DNA from: Thermomonas carbonis
GTDB lineage: Bacteria > Pseudomonadota > Gammaproteobacteria > Xanthomonadales > Xanthomonadaceae
NCBI RefSeq assembly: GCF_014396975.1
Contig: NZ_CP060719.1
Coordinates: forward strand, 1,832,001 to 1,896,000
DNA length: 64,000 nucleotides
Direction: 5' to 3'
The notes beneath the pieces are model-generated. The model was not told where the DNA came from and ran no database searches. It was given only the letters and a program-made list of their open reading frames with translations. Position numbers and translations under genes: made by a program. Below are positions 36,902 to 45,818 of this stretch, one piece after another (position 1 is the first letter of the stretch; the number at the start of each line of letters is the position of its first letter).

Positions 36902-37632
36902 TCAGGCCTTGGCCTTGGCGATGCGTTTGCGCGGGGTGGCGTGGGCCTTGTTGGCGGCCGGCCGTGGCGCGGGGCTTTTGCCGGGGGCGGCGCGACGGTG
37001 CTGCCGGCCTCGTCGCCGTGCAGGGTCATCAGCGATTCCAGCAATTGCTCGTCGGAACTCGAGCACACGCCGAGCAGCAGGGCTTCCTCGCAGCCCTCCG
37101 CGGCGATGTAGGCATGGCCCATGTTGGAGTCGATGTACACCGATTCTCCGGCCTGCAACACGATCGGGTCGTAGAACTCGGTGTGGACCTGGATGCTGCC
37201 TTCGAGCACGTGGATGTACTCCTCGCCCGAGTGATGCACCAGTTCGCCGAACTCCTCGATGCTCTTCGCGCGCACCCGCGTCAGCACCGGGATCATCCGC
37301 TTGCGGCGCAGTTCCGGGCACAGGTAGTAGTAATCGTAGTTGTCGGTGTTGACCCGGATCGCGTCCTCGATGCGGCCGATGCTGCGGCGCGCGGTGACCG
37401 GCGGTTCCGGTGCGACCTCGTCCTGTTCGGCGAACAGTTCCGACATCCGCAGTTGCAACCGCTGGCTGAGTTGCAGCAGCTTGTCGTAGCTCAGTGTCAG
37501 GCGGTCGTGTTCGACCTTGGACAGGGTCGACAGCGGGATGCCCGACTGCTCGCTCATCTGCTTCAGGGTCCAGCCCTTGCGGGTGCGCAGCGAGCGCAAC
37601 AGGCCGCCGATGGTGGGGTGGGGCGATGTCAT
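36902..37632 (-). pseudogene. XRE-cupin transcriptional regulator, -1 frameshift near its end
   Basis: Start ATG 37632 has AAGGAG nine bases upstream. An XRE HTH ([35 protein letters not shown]) is followed by a cupin sensor ([39 protein letters not shown]). As written, the frame runs on into recQ. One extra base at 36976-36987 (A or C run on the coding strand) instead gives a basic, natural C-terminus ending in [13 protein letters not shown] with a stop at 36902-36904. Such regulators control amino-acid or peptide catabolism genes. It is divergent from the serine hydrolase, and the promoter between them is repeated before the TonB receptor. Confidence 0.75.
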
Positions 37633-37740
37633 CCGTTCCGGCTCCTTGGCCCGCTTGGCCATGCGGCATGCCGCCGCGGGACCATCATCGCCTCCATGGG
37701 CCTGCTTGGGGAAGAGTGGTCCGGATGGGTCGTTTGTCCG

Positions 37741-37784
37741 TTGACAATTCTCTAATTAGGATCATTAATACCGAATCAGGATCG
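37741..37784 (+). promoter_or_regulatory. Promoter with paired AGGATC operator half-sites
   Basis: TTGACA (37741-37746) and ATTAAT (37764-37769) are 17 bp apart, a strong sigma-70 layout. TTAGGATC (37756-37763) lies within the spacer and TCAGGATC (37776-37783) just past the -10. The same composition, TTGACA-x-TTCTCT...AGGATC...AGGATC, recurs at 42264-42305 before the TonB receptor. Likely target of the XRE-cupin regulator encoded next door. Confidence 0.65.
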
Positions 37785-37874
37785 TCGGTCGTGCCCCGCG
37801 CCTGCTTGGCAATGGCGGCGCGACTCTGCGACACCACCACCACAGGCCCTCGGGAGAGGGCGGAGACCCGCACG

Positions 37875-39866
37875 ATGCGCCCCATTCGCACCCTCCTTAC
37901 CGGCATCCTGTCGGTCGCCCTGCTCGGTCCCGCACTGGCGCAGGCACCCGCACCGGTGGCCCCGGCCACGCCGATCCCGGTGGCGGCACCCGCGACGCCC
38001 GTCCCGCCGGCCGACAAGCTCAACGCCGCCGACCTTGAGGCCTGGCTCGATGGCCTGGTGCCCTACGTGCTGGAACAGGCCGACGTGGCCGGCTCGGTGG
38101 TGGTGGTGGTGAAGGATGGCCAGGTGCTGCTGGAGAAGGGCTACGGCTACGCCGACCTGGCCGCGAAGACCCCGGTGGATCCGCAGGGCACGTTGTTCCG
38201 CCCCGGATCGGTGTCCAAGCTGTTCACCTGGACCGCGGTGATGCAGCTGGTCGAACAGGGCAAGCTGGACCTCGACAAGGACGTCAACACGTACATCGAC
38301 TTCAAGATCCCGGACTACCAGGGCAAGCCGGTGACCCTGCGCAACATCATGACCCACACCACCGGCATGGAAGAGCAGATCCGCTGGCTGATCGCGACCG
38401 ACCCGAACGCGGTCGCGCCGCTCGACGCCGCACTCAAGCACTGGGTGCCGGAACGCATCTTCGCGCCCGGCGGCACGCCGGCGTATTCCAACTACGCCAC
38501 CGCAGTGGCCGGCTACATCGTGCAGCGGGTGTCGGGCGAGCCGTTCGATGCCTACATCAAGCGGCACATCTTCGATCCGCTGGGGATGCAGCATTCGAGC
38601 TTCAGCCAGCCGCTGCAGCCGGCGCTGCTGGCGCAGATGTCGAAGGGGTACATCACCGCGTCCGACGGCAAGCCGCAGCCCTACGAGCTGATCAACATGG
38701 CGCCTGCGGGCAGCCTGGCCGCGAGTGGCGCGGACATGGGCCGCTTCATGATCGCGCACCTGCAGAAGGGCGAATACAACGGCGCGCGCATCCTCTCCGA
38801 GGCGACCGCGGTGCAGATGCACAGCACCGCGCAGGCGTCGGTCGGCCCGCTCAACAAGATGATGCTGGGCTTCTACGAAACCACGGTGAACGGCCATCGC
38901 GCGATCGCGCATGGCGGCGACACCATGTGGTTCCACAGCGATCTGCAGCTGTTCCTGGACGATGGCATCGGCATCTACGTGTCGACCAACAGCGCCGGCA
39001 AGGACGGCGCGGCGCGCAACGTGCGCGCATCGCTGGTCACCGGGTTCGCCGACCGCTACCTGCCGTTGACGGGCGCGCTGCCCGCGTCCACGGTCGATGC
39101 TGCCACCGCCAGGCTGCATGCGCAGCAGGTCGCCGGTGCCTACATGAGCAGCCGGCGGGCGCAGTCCAACTTCATGTCGATCCTCAACGTGGCCGGGTTG
39201 GTCAAGATCGTCGCCAACGAGGACGGCACCATCAGCGTGCCGATGCTGACCAAGTTCAGCGGCGCGGCGCGCAAGTGGCGCGAAGTCAGTCCGTACGTGT
39301 GGCGCGATGTCGATGGCGGCGATCGTCTTGCCGCCGACGTGGTCGACGGCCAGGTGACCCGCTTCAGCGTGGACGGCCTGGCCGCGATCATGGTGTTCCA
39401 GCGGCAGCCGGGCTGGGTGTCGCTGCTGGTGCCGCTGGCGGTCGCGTCGTTGCTCGCGTTGCTGCTCACGGTGCTGGCGTGGCCGGTGTCCGCGCTGGTG
39501 CGTCGCCACTACGGCGTGCGCTACGCACTGACGGGCGGCGATGCGCGCAGCCATCGTGCGGTCCGCATCGCCGCGCTGCTGGTGCTGGCGTCGGTGTTGT
39601 CGATCCTGTGGCTGGTGGTGTCGATGATGTCCGACCTCAACATGATGACGCCGGACATGGACGGCACCGTCATCGGCCTGCGCCTGTTCGCGCTGGTGAT
39701 GCTGCCCGTGGGTACGCTGGTCGGCCTGTGGAATGCGAAGAACGTGCTGGCCAGCCATCGCTCCAGGTGGGCCAAGCTGTGGAGCATCGTGCTGGCCATC
39801 GCCTTCCTGTCGCTGCTGTGGATCGGCCTGCGCCATCACCTGATGGGCTTCAGCGCCTTCTACTGA
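37875..39866 (+). CDS. Membrane-anchored serine hydrolase (beta-lactamase family)
   Basis: 663 residues from ATG 37875. A signal peptide (TLLTGILSVALLGPALAQ) and Pro/Ala linker precede a class C beta-lactamase/D-peptidase domain: SVSK (SxxK nucleophile, about 112-115), YSN in PAYSNYATAV (about 204) and HGG in AHGGDTMWF (about 346). The last 150 residues contain four hydrophobic helices (LLVPLAVASLLALLLTVLAWPV and others), which would anchor the enzyme in the inner membrane facing the periplasm. Context suggests trimming of D-amino-acid-containing peptides; not shown by the sequence. A strong terminator follows its stop. Confidence 0.82.
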   Translation: MRPIRTLLTGILSVALLGPALAQAPAPVAPATPIPVAAPATPVPPADKLNAADLEAWLDGLVPYVLEQADVAGSVVVVVKDGQVLLEKGYGYADLAAKTPVDPQGTLFRPGSVSKLFTWTAVMQLVEQGKLDLDKDVNTYIDFKIPDYQGKPVTLRNIMTHTTGMEEQIRWLIATDPNAVAPLDAALKHWVPERIFAPGGTPAYSNYATAVAGYIVQRVSGEPFDAYIKRHIFDPLGMQHSSFSQPLQPALLAQMSKGYITASDGKPQPYELINMAPAGSLAASGADMGRFMIAHLQKGEYNGARILSEATAVQMHSTAQASVGPLNKMMLGFYETTVNGHRAIAHGGDTMWFHSDLQLFLDDGIGIYVSTNSAGKDGAARNVRASLVTGFADRYLPLTGALPASTVDAATARLHAQQVAGAYMSSRRAQSNFMSILNVAGLVKIVANEDGTISVPMLTKFSGAARKWREVSPYVWRDVDGGDRLAADVVDGQVTRFSVDGLAAIMVFQRQPGWVSLLVPLAVASLLALLLTVLAWPVSALVRRHYGVRYALTGGDARSHRAVRIAALLVLASVLSILWLVVSMMSDLNMMTPDMDGTVIGLRLFALVMLPVGTLVGLWNAKNVLASHRSRWAKLWSIVLAIAFLSLLWIGLRHHLMGFSAFY

Positions 39867-39874
39867 CCCCTGGT

Positions 39875-39911
39875 GGCGACGCCGTGCCATGCGGCGTCGC
39901 CTCTTTTTTTT
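39875..39911 (+). terminator. Intrinsic terminator between serine hydrolase and dgcA
   Basis: GGCGACGCC (39875-39883) pairs perfectly with GGCGTCGCC (39893-39901), followed by TC and eight T residues (39904-39911). The dgcA ribosome site (CGGAG, 39914-39918) starts within three bases of the T run, leaving no room for a downstream promoter, so dgcA must depend on read-through or on a promoter inside or upstream of the hydrolase gene. Confidence 0.85.
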
Positions 39912-39924
39912 CGCGGAGTCCCTC

Positions 39925-40938
39925 ATGTCGTCCCAGCCACGCCTGCGGCTTTCGCTGCGCAACGAGCCGTTGCCGCTCGCCCACCCGTTCCGCATTTCCG
40001 GTTACGTGTTCGAGGCGATGCCGGCCACCGTGGTGACGCTGGACGACGGCACCCATGACGGTCGCGGCGAAGCCGCCGGCGTCTATTACCTCGACGACGT
40101 GCCGGAGCGCATGCTGGCCACGCTGGAGTCGCATCGCGAGGCGATCGAAGCCGGGCTGTCGCGCGAGGACGCGCGCACGTTGCTGCCGGCGGGTGGCGCG
40201 CGCAACGCGCTGGACTGCGCGCTGTGGGAACTGGAATCGCGGCGTGCCGGCGTGCCGGTGTGGAAACTCGCGGGGCTGGACGGCGTGGGTCCGTTGTTGA
40301 CCACGTTCACTGTCGGTGCCGATGAGCCGTCGGCGATGGCCACTGCTGCCGTCGCGTATGCGCAGGCGCGTGCGATCAAGTTGAAGCTCACCGGCGATGC
40401 CGACCTCGATGCTGCGCGCATCGCTGCGGTGCGCGCCGCGCGACCGGAGGTGTGGCTGGGCGTGGATGCCAACCAGGGCTACGTGCCCGACACGCTGCAG
40501 CGACTGTTGCCGGCGCTGGTGGCGCAGCGGGTGTCGCTGCTGGAACAGCCCTGCCGACGCGGCTTCGAGACCGATCTCGACGGCATCGACCACGTGGTGC
40601 CGATCGCCGCCGACGAAAGCATCCTCGATCTCGCCGAGCTGGAGCAGCGTCACCACCATTTCGACGTGATCAACATCAAGCTGGACAAGTGCGGCGGCCT
40701 GACCGAAGGCCTGATGATCGCGCGGCGCGCACGCGAACTCGGCAAGCAGGTGATGGTCGGCAACATGTGCGGCACCAGCCTGGCTGCCGCGCCGGCGTTC
40801 GTGCTGGGCCAGTGTTGCGACGTTGTCGACCTGGACGGGCCGATCTTCCTCGCGCGCGACCGCACGCCGTCGGTGCGTTACGACGACGGCATGGTCAGCT
40901 GCAGCGACGAGGTCTGGGGTCCGGCGGCAGCCGCATGA
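39925..40938 (+). CDS. dgcA: N-acetyl-D-glutamate racemase DgcA / dipeptide epimerase
   Basis: 337 residues, enolase superfamily, muconate-lactonising/epimerase subgroup. Catalytic and metal residues are in place: the KxK pair in IKLKLTG (about 152-154), Asp in GVDANQGY (about 181), Glu in LLEQP (about 206), Asp in AADES (about 230) and the second Lys in IKLDKCGG (about 252). Close relatives epimerise L-Ala-D/L-Glu. The presence of a DgcN gene in the same cluster favours DgcA, which racemises N-acetyl-D-Glu in D-glutamate catabolism. Stop overlaps the DUF819 start (ATGA). Confidence 0.8.
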   Translation: MSSQPRLRLSLRNEPLPLAHPFRISGYVFEAMPATVVTLDDGTHDGRGEAAGVYYLDDVPERMLATLESHREAIEAGLSREDARTLLPAGGARNALDCALWELESRRAGVPVWKLAGLDGVGPLLTTFTVGADEPSAMATAAVAYAQARAIKLKLTGDADLDAARIAAVRAARPEVWLGVDANQGYVPDTLQRLLPALVAQRVSLLEQPCRRGFETDLDGIDHVVPIAADESILDLAELEQRHHHFDVINIKLDKCGGLTEGLMIARRARELGKQVMVGNMCGTSLAAAPAFVLGQCCDVVDLDGPIFLARDRTPSVRYDDGMVSCSDEVWGPAAAA

Positions 40939-42083
40939 CCCCGTCGCCCTCCAGCACGCTGATCCCCGCCGACAACGCGTTCGCGCTGCTCGCGGCCTTC
41001 TTCGCGATCGCGGTGATCGGCGCATCGCTGGAAAAGACCAGGGTCGGGCGGCGCGTTTCCGGGGTGATGTTCGTCATCGCCATCGCGATCGCGCTGGCGC
41101 ATTTCGATGTCATCCCGGCCGCGGCGCCCGCCTACGGCCTCATCTGGACCTATCTCGTCCCTCTGGCGATCGCGCTGTTCCTGCTGCGCGCCGACCTCTT
41201 CAGCATCGTCATCGAGGGCGGTCGCACGCTGATCGCGTTCTTGTTCGGCGCGGTGGGCGTGGTGGTGGGTGCGTGGCTGGGCGCGAAACTGCTGGACCTG
41301 GGCCCGTTCGGCGCACAGTACGCCGCCGTGTTCAGCGCGACCTACGTCGGTGGCTCGATCAACTTCGCCGCGGTAGCCGAAGCCATCGGCTTCCGCGATC
41401 CCACGGCGCTGGCGGCGGGCGTGGCGATCGACAACGTGATCGGCCTGTCCTACCTGGTGATGGCCGGTGCCGCGGCATCGTGGGCGCTGTTCACCCGCCG
41501 CTTCGCGTGGCGCGCGGATGCCCTGGTCGACGCCGTAGCCGGGGCCGACGAGGCGCAACGCATGCCGACGGTGATCGACCTCGCGCTGGCGCTGGGGCTG
41601 GCGTCGCTGGCCTGCGCGGCCGGCAATGCGATCGCCGCCGCGCTGGGGCATTCGAGCTACGCGATCCTCTACATCACGCTGCTGATGGTGGCGATCGCCA
41701 CGCTGGGGCGCCGTTGGCTGAAGTCGGTCGCGGGGCCGGAGCTGGTGGCCACGCTGTTCATGTACCTGTTCTTCGCGCTGCTCGGCGCGGGCGCGGACAT
41801 CGGCGCGATGCTCGGCGCGGCGCCGGCGCTGTTCGGCTACGTGTTGATCATCTTCGCCACGCACGTGCTCTTCATCCTGGTGGGTGCACGCCTGTGCAAG
41901 CTCAATTACGCCGAGGTCATCATCGCGTCCACCGCCTGCATCGGCGGGCCGCCGATCTCGATCGCCTACGCCGTGCTGTTCGGCTGGCGGAAGCTGGCGG
42001 TGCCCGCGGTGGCCACCGGCGTGCTTGGCTATGCCCTGGGGAACTTCGTGGGGATCGGAGTCTTCGAGCTGCTCGCGCCTTGA
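40935..42083 (+). CDS. DUF819 family membrane permease
   Basis: 382 residues with about ten hydrophobic helices and the DUF819 signatures YAAVFSATYVGGSINFAAVAEAIG, GVAIDNVIGLSYLVMAG and IIASTACIGGPPISIAYAV. DUF819 (YjcL-like) proteins are predicted transporters of unknown substrate that often sit beside dipeptide epimerases, suggesting peptide or acyl-amino-acid transport. Start overlaps the dgcA stop, so the two are co-translated. Confidence 0.85.
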   Translation: MTPSPSSTLIPADNAFALLAAFFAIAVIGASLEKTRVGRRVSGVMFVIAIAIALAHFDVIPAAAPAYGLIWTYLVPLAIALFLLRADLFSIVIEGGRTLIAFLFGAVGVVVGAWLGAKLLDLGPFGAQYAAVFSATYVGGSINFAAVAEAIGFRDPTALAAGVAIDNVIGLSYLVMAGAAASWALFTRRFAWRADALVDAVAGADEAQRMPTVIDLALALGLASLACAAGNAIAAALGHSSYAILYITLLMVAIATLGRRWLKSVAGPELVATLFMYLFFALLGAGADIGAMLGAAPALFGYVLIIFATHVLFILVGARLCKLNYAEVIIASTACIGGPPISIAYAVLFGWRKLAVPAVATGVLGYALGNFVGIGVFELLAP

Positions 42084-42122
42084 CGGGGCCTGCGCCCGCC
42101 TGCAATCGCCCGGGCGATCCGG

Positions 42123-42239
42123 ATGCATCGATTTCCCGGGATCGGGCACGCCGCGTTTTTCCTGCTGCTGGCGGGGCTGGCGGTGATCGTTGCGGGCTTG
42201 CTGTGGCGGCTGGATGCGCCAATCAACCGGCACATCTGA
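42123..42239 (+). CDS. Small single-helix membrane protein
   Basis: 38 codons: ATG 42123, a short polar start (MHRFPGIGH), one hydrophobic helix (AAFFLLLAGLAVIVAGLLWR) and a polar tail (LDAPINRHI). It lies 40 bases after the permease stop on the same strand and ends just before the TonB-receptor promoter. There is no recognisable family and no clear ribosome site. The strong hydrophobic helix and clean boundaries make it a plausible small protein, perhaps an accessory of the permease. Confidence 0.45.
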   Translation: MHRFPGIGHAAFFLLLAGLAVIVAGLLWRLDAPINRHI

Positions 42240-42263
42240 ATTTTCGTTGATTCTCCATTCAAG

Positions 42264-42305
42264 TTGACATTTCTCTGATCAGGATCAATATTCCCGATCA
42301 GGATC
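42264..42305 (+). promoter_or_regulatory. Promoter with paired TCAGGATC operator half-sites
   Basis: TTGACA (42264-42269) is followed 17 bp later by AATATT. TCAGGATC occurs at 42279-42286 and 42298-42305, each within a TGATC-AG-GATCA-type palindrome. This closely repeats the element at 37741-37784, so both promoters are probably controlled by the same XRE-cupin regulator. Confidence 0.65.
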
Positions 42306-42379
42306 AATCCGGCATGCCCGATACATGGTTCCAAGAGGCCGGGCAGCCACCACGTCGCAGTTTGTTCGGGGAGAACACC

Positions 42380-44728
42380 ATGCACGCATCCACGTCCAAC
42401 CGCCCGGCGCATCGCACGCCGCTGTCCATCGCCATCGCCGCTGTGCTGGCCTTCGCGGCCGTGCCTGCGTTCGCGCAGGAGGCCGCCGCGGACAGCGCGT
42501 CGAATGCGGACGCCGACGCGAAGAAGACCACCGAGTTGCAGTCGGTGGTGGTGACCGCGAACAAGCGGCCGGAGGATGTGCTCAACGTGGCGTCCTCGAT
42601 CAGCGTGGTCGGCGAGGAGCAGATGCAGAGTCTGGGCGCTGCGCAACTCACCGATTACGCCGCCTACGTGCCCGGCTTGCAGGTGGCCTCCGACGGCACG
42701 CCCGGACAGACCAGGGTCAGCCTGCGCGGCATCGCGCCGCTGTCGTCCGGTGCCACCGTGGGCACCTACATCGACGACAGCCCGGTCGGCTCCAACGGCA
42801 TCTACCAGGCGGCGACGATCTTCATGCTCGACCTGCTGCCCTACGACATCGAGCGGGTGGAAATCCTGCGTGGCCCGCAGGGCACGCTGTATGGCGCGGG
42901 TTCGATGGGCGGCCTGATCAAGTACGTGACCAAGGCCCCCGATCTCGTCGAGAGCGAATTCCGCATCGGTGGCGGTGTGTCCTCGGTGGCGGACGGCGGC
43001 ACCGGCAACAACCTGCGCTTCGGCGCGAACGTGCCGCTGCTGGCCGACCGCCTGGGCATGCGCGTGAGTTATTCGCGCAACAACCAGCCGGGCTACGTCG
43101 ACAATTCGATCACCGGCGAAGACGACATCAACGAGGTCAGCCAGACCAGCGCGCGCCTGGCGCTGCTGTGGCAGGGCGATGCGTTCAACCTCAAGCTGAC
43201 CGCGATGCGCCAGGGCATCGACAGCGACAACAACGGTACGGTGTCGCTGGATCCGGCGGATTACTCGCCGCTCGATGGCGAGTCCGATCATCTGGTGTAC
43301 GTGGACGCGCCGTTCCAAAAGGATGTCGATTACTACGCGGCCACCCTGAGCTGGGACCTTGGTTGGGGCGATTTCACCTCGGCCACCGGCTACTCGAAGA
43401 TCGACACCCGCGTGCGTCAGGACGTGACCGTCGACTACGGTCGCTTCACCGACCTCGGCCTGGGTCTGCCGTTTCCGGGTGCCTCGTACTTCGACACCCG
43501 TCTCGACTTCACCCAGCTGACCCAGGAATTCCGCCTGGCCTCCAAGGCGGGCCAGCGCTTCGACTGGCTGGTCGGCGCGTTCTACAGCAAGGAAAGCGGC
43601 GACAACCGCCAGCACATCCAGTTGACCCAGCTCGACGGCAGCGCACTGCCGGATCCGTTCGAGGCGATCGCCGGCGACCTGGCCACGCTCAACTTGCCGA
43701 CCCGCTACAAGGAACTGTCGTTCTTCGCCAATGCGTCCTACCAGTTCAGCGAGCGCTTCAAGCTGGGCGGCGGCGTGCGCTATGCGAAGAACGACCAGAC
43801 CTTCAGCCAGGACGTGACCTCGGGCCTGCTGTTGCCCATCGGCAGCAGCCCCAATGGCTCGAAGGAGAACGTGTTCACCTGGAGCCTGGCTCCGCAATTC
43901 CAGCTGTCCAAGGACACCCTGCTGTATGCGCGTGTGGCTACCGGCTACCAGCCGGGCGGACCGAACGTGAAGCTGCCGGGCGTGCCGGACCAGGTCGATT
44001 CCTCCACGCTGGCCAACTACGAGTTGGGCCTGAAGTCGCTGTTCGCCGACAACCGCGTGCAGGTCGAGTTGGCGGTGTTCCGGATCGACTGGGAAGACAT
44101 CCAGGTGATCTCGACCTTCGATGGCGCCAGCGGCCTGGTCAACGGCGGCACCGCCACCAGCCAGGGCATCGAGTTCTCCTCGCTGTTCCAGCCAACCGCG
44201 AATCTTCGACTTGGCTTCAATGCGGCCTGGACCGATGCCGAATTGACCGAGGACTTCCCGACCCTCGTTGTTCCCTCGGACCCCTACATCGTCAATCTGC
44301 TGAGCGGACTGGGCGGCGACCGCATGCCGTACACGCCGAAGCTCTCTTTCTCGGCGACCGCGGACTATTTCATTCCGCTGGGCGGCAACGGCTGGGAAGC
44401 GCATATCGGCGGGGGCTACCGCTGGGTCGGCGACCGCGTCAATGGCACCACCGAGCGCGAAGTCATCCTCGATGGCGCGACCATGACCCCGGTGCAGACC
44501 ACGGTCACCGCGCCGCTCAAGCTGGACAGCTACGGCGCGTTCGACCTGTATGCCGGTGTGTCCAACGACCACTGGTCGATCCGCGCGTTCCTGAAGAATG
44601 CCGGCGATCGTCGCGCCTACAGCACCGTCGCCGCGCACGAAAACCAGTTGACCGGCGTCACCGAGGAACTGGTGGCCGCACCGATCCAGCCGCGCACGTT
44701 CGGCATCGAGGTCGACTACCGGTTCTGA
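42380..44728 (+). CDS. TonB-dependent receptor of the D-Glu/peptide cluster
   Basis: 782 residues from ATG 42380, with GGGGAGA upstream. Signal peptide (SIAIAAVLAFAAVPAFAQ), then the TonB box region TELQSVVVTANKR, plug (QSLGAAQLTDYAAYVPGLQV, VSLRGIAPLSSGATVGTYIDD, VEILRGPQGTLYGAGSMGGLI) and a beta barrel ending RTFGIEVDYRF with the terminal aromatic typical of outer-membrane proteins. It should import a periplasm-bound substrate using TonB energy. Neighbouring genes suggest a D-Glu-containing peptide or muropeptide; iron-siderophore uptake cannot be excluded from sequence. Confidence 0.85.
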   Translation: MHASTSNRPAHRTPLSIAIAAVLAFAAVPAFAQEAAADSASNADADAKKTTELQSVVVTANKRPEDVLNVASSISVVGEEQMQSLGAAQLTDYAAYVPGLQVASDGTPGQTRVSLRGIAPLSSGATVGTYIDDSPVGSNGIYQAATIFMLDLLPYDIERVEILRGPQGTLYGAGSMGGLIKYVTKAPDLVESEFRIGGGVSSVADGGTGNNLRFGANVPLLADRLGMRVSYSRNNQPGYVDNSITGEDDINEVSQTSARLALLWQGDAFNLKLTAMRQGIDSDNNGTVSLDPADYSPLDGESDHLVYVDAPFQKDVDYYAATLSWDLGWGDFTSATGYSKIDTRVRQDVTVDYGRFTDLGLGLPFPGASYFDTRLDFTQLTQEFRLASKAGQRFDWLVGAFYSKESGDNRQHIQLTQLDGSALPDPFEAIAGDLATLNLPTRYKELSFFANASYQFSERFKLGGGVRYAKNDQTFSQDVTSGLLLPIGSSPNGSKENVFTWSLAPQFQLSKDTLLYARVATGYQPGGPNVKLPGVPDQVDSSTLANYELGLKSLFADNRVQVELAVFRIDWEDIQVISTFDGASGLVNGGTATSQGIEFSSLFQPTANLRLGFNAAWTDAELTEDFPTLVVPSDPYIVNLLSGLGGDRMPYTPKLSFSATADYFIPLGGNGWEAHIGGGYRWVGDRVNGTTEREVILDGATMTPVQTTVTAPLKLDSYGAFDLYAGVSNDHWSIRAFLKNAGDRRAYSTVAAHENQLTGVTEELVAAPIQPRTFGIEVDYRF

Positions 44729-44777
44729 CTCGTCGTTCCCGACGCGCATGCCCTCCGCCCACGCCGCCCGAGCCGAC

Positions 44778-45818
44778 ATGACCGAGCCACGTCCATTCCC
44801 GGCACAGGCGCTGGCCTTGCCTGGGCCGTACCTGCTGTTCCTGGGCGACACCGTCGAACCGGGCTATGCCAAGACCGCGTTCGGCCTGCGCGACTGGGCA
44901 CCGGAACGCTGCTTGGGCGAGTTCGCCATCGATGGCGCGACGGTCAGCACCGGCCTTCCATCGATGACCCCCGCCGAAGCGCGCGCGGCCGGCGCACGCG
45001 CGCTGGTGATCGGCGTGGCCAATGCCGGCGGCTTCATTCCGCAGGCCTGGCAGGCCGCGCTGGTGCAGGCGATGGAAGCCGGCCTGGATATCGTCAGCGG
45101 CATGCACATGCGCCTGCGCGATATCGCGGCGGTTCGCGATGCCGCGGATCGGCTCGGTCGTCGACTCGTCGACATCCGCCAGCCACCGCCGGGCATTCCG
45201 GTGGGCAGCGGCCGCAAGCGCAGCGGACAACGTGTACTGACCGTCGGCACCGACTGCGCGCTGGGCAAGAAATACACCGCACTCGCACTCGCGCGTGCAT
45301 TCAAGGCACGCGGCCTAGACGCCGATTTCCGCGCCACTGGCCAGACCGGGATCCTGATCGCCGGTGGCGGCATGCCGTTGGACGCCGTGGTCGCCGACTT
45401 CGCCGCCGGTGCCGCGGAGTTGCTGTCGCCGGATGCCGATGCGGCGCACTGGGACGTCATCGAAGGGCAGGGCTCGCTGTTCCATCCGGCCTACGCCGGG
45501 GTGTCGCTGGCCTTGCTGCATGGCAGTCAGCCCGATGTCATCGTGGTCTGCCACCAACCCGGGCGATGCGGCATGCTGGGGCATCCGGGGTATGCGCTGC
45601 CCAGCATCGAGGACGCCATCGAGATGACACTGGCGCTGGGCCGACGCACCAATCCCGGCATCCGCTGCGGCGGAGTGAGCCTCAACACCTCGCGCCTCGA
45701 CGCCACCGACGCGGCCGCGCTGCTGGCATCGGAAAGCGCGCGTCTTGGTTGCGTGGTGGCGGATCCGATCCGCGGCGGCGCAGCGTTCGAGCGACTGGTC
45801 GACGCCTGCCTGGCATGA
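44778..45818 (+). CDS. dgcN: D-glutamate N-acetyltransferase DgcN (DUF1611)
   Basis: 346 residues from ATG 44778; ATG 44748 would add ten residues. DUF1611 layout: an N-terminal Rossmann-like half (YLLFLGDTVEPGYAKTAFGLRDW, ALVIGVANAGGFIP) and a C-terminal P-loop half with VGTDCALGKKYTALALARA (about 155-174), GQTGILIAGGG, VIEGQGSLFHPAYAGV and VVCHQPGR. DgcN acetylates D-Glu before racemisation by DgcA in D-glutamate catabolism. Stop overlaps the next gene (ATGA), so it is in one operon with the YkvI-type transporter. Confidence 0.82.
   Translation: MTEPRPFPAQALALPGPYLLFLGDTVEPGYAKTAFGLRDWAPERCLGEFAIDGATVSTGLPSMTPAEARAAGARALVIGVANAGGFIPQAWQAALVQAMEAGLDIVSGMHMRLRDIAAVRDAADRLGRRLVDIRQPPPGIPVGSGRKRSGQRVLTVGTDCALGKKYTALALARAFKARGLDADFRATGQTGILIAGGGMPLDAVVADFAAGAAELLSPDADAAHWDVIEGQGSLFHPAYAGVSLALLHGSQPDVIVVCHQPGRCGMLGHPGYALPSIEDAIEMTLALGRRTNPGIRCGGVSLNTSRLDATDAAALLASESARLGCVVADPIRGGAAFERLVDACLA

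Noticed and set aside
34984..37632. XRE-cupin-RecQ fusion protein of nearly 900 residues.
   Set aside because: A one-base correction at 36976-36987 gives the regulator a natural basic C-terminus and stop, and RecQ has its own start and normal length. The joined frame is explained by the same missing-base pattern seen elsewhere.
37776..39995. A 739-codon open frame antisense to the serine hydrolase, and similar long antisense frames (for example 42029-44851).
   Set aside because: They mirror high-GC genes, are rich in His/Gln/Arg and Ala, show no domain motif, and the sense strand encodes recognisable enzymes.
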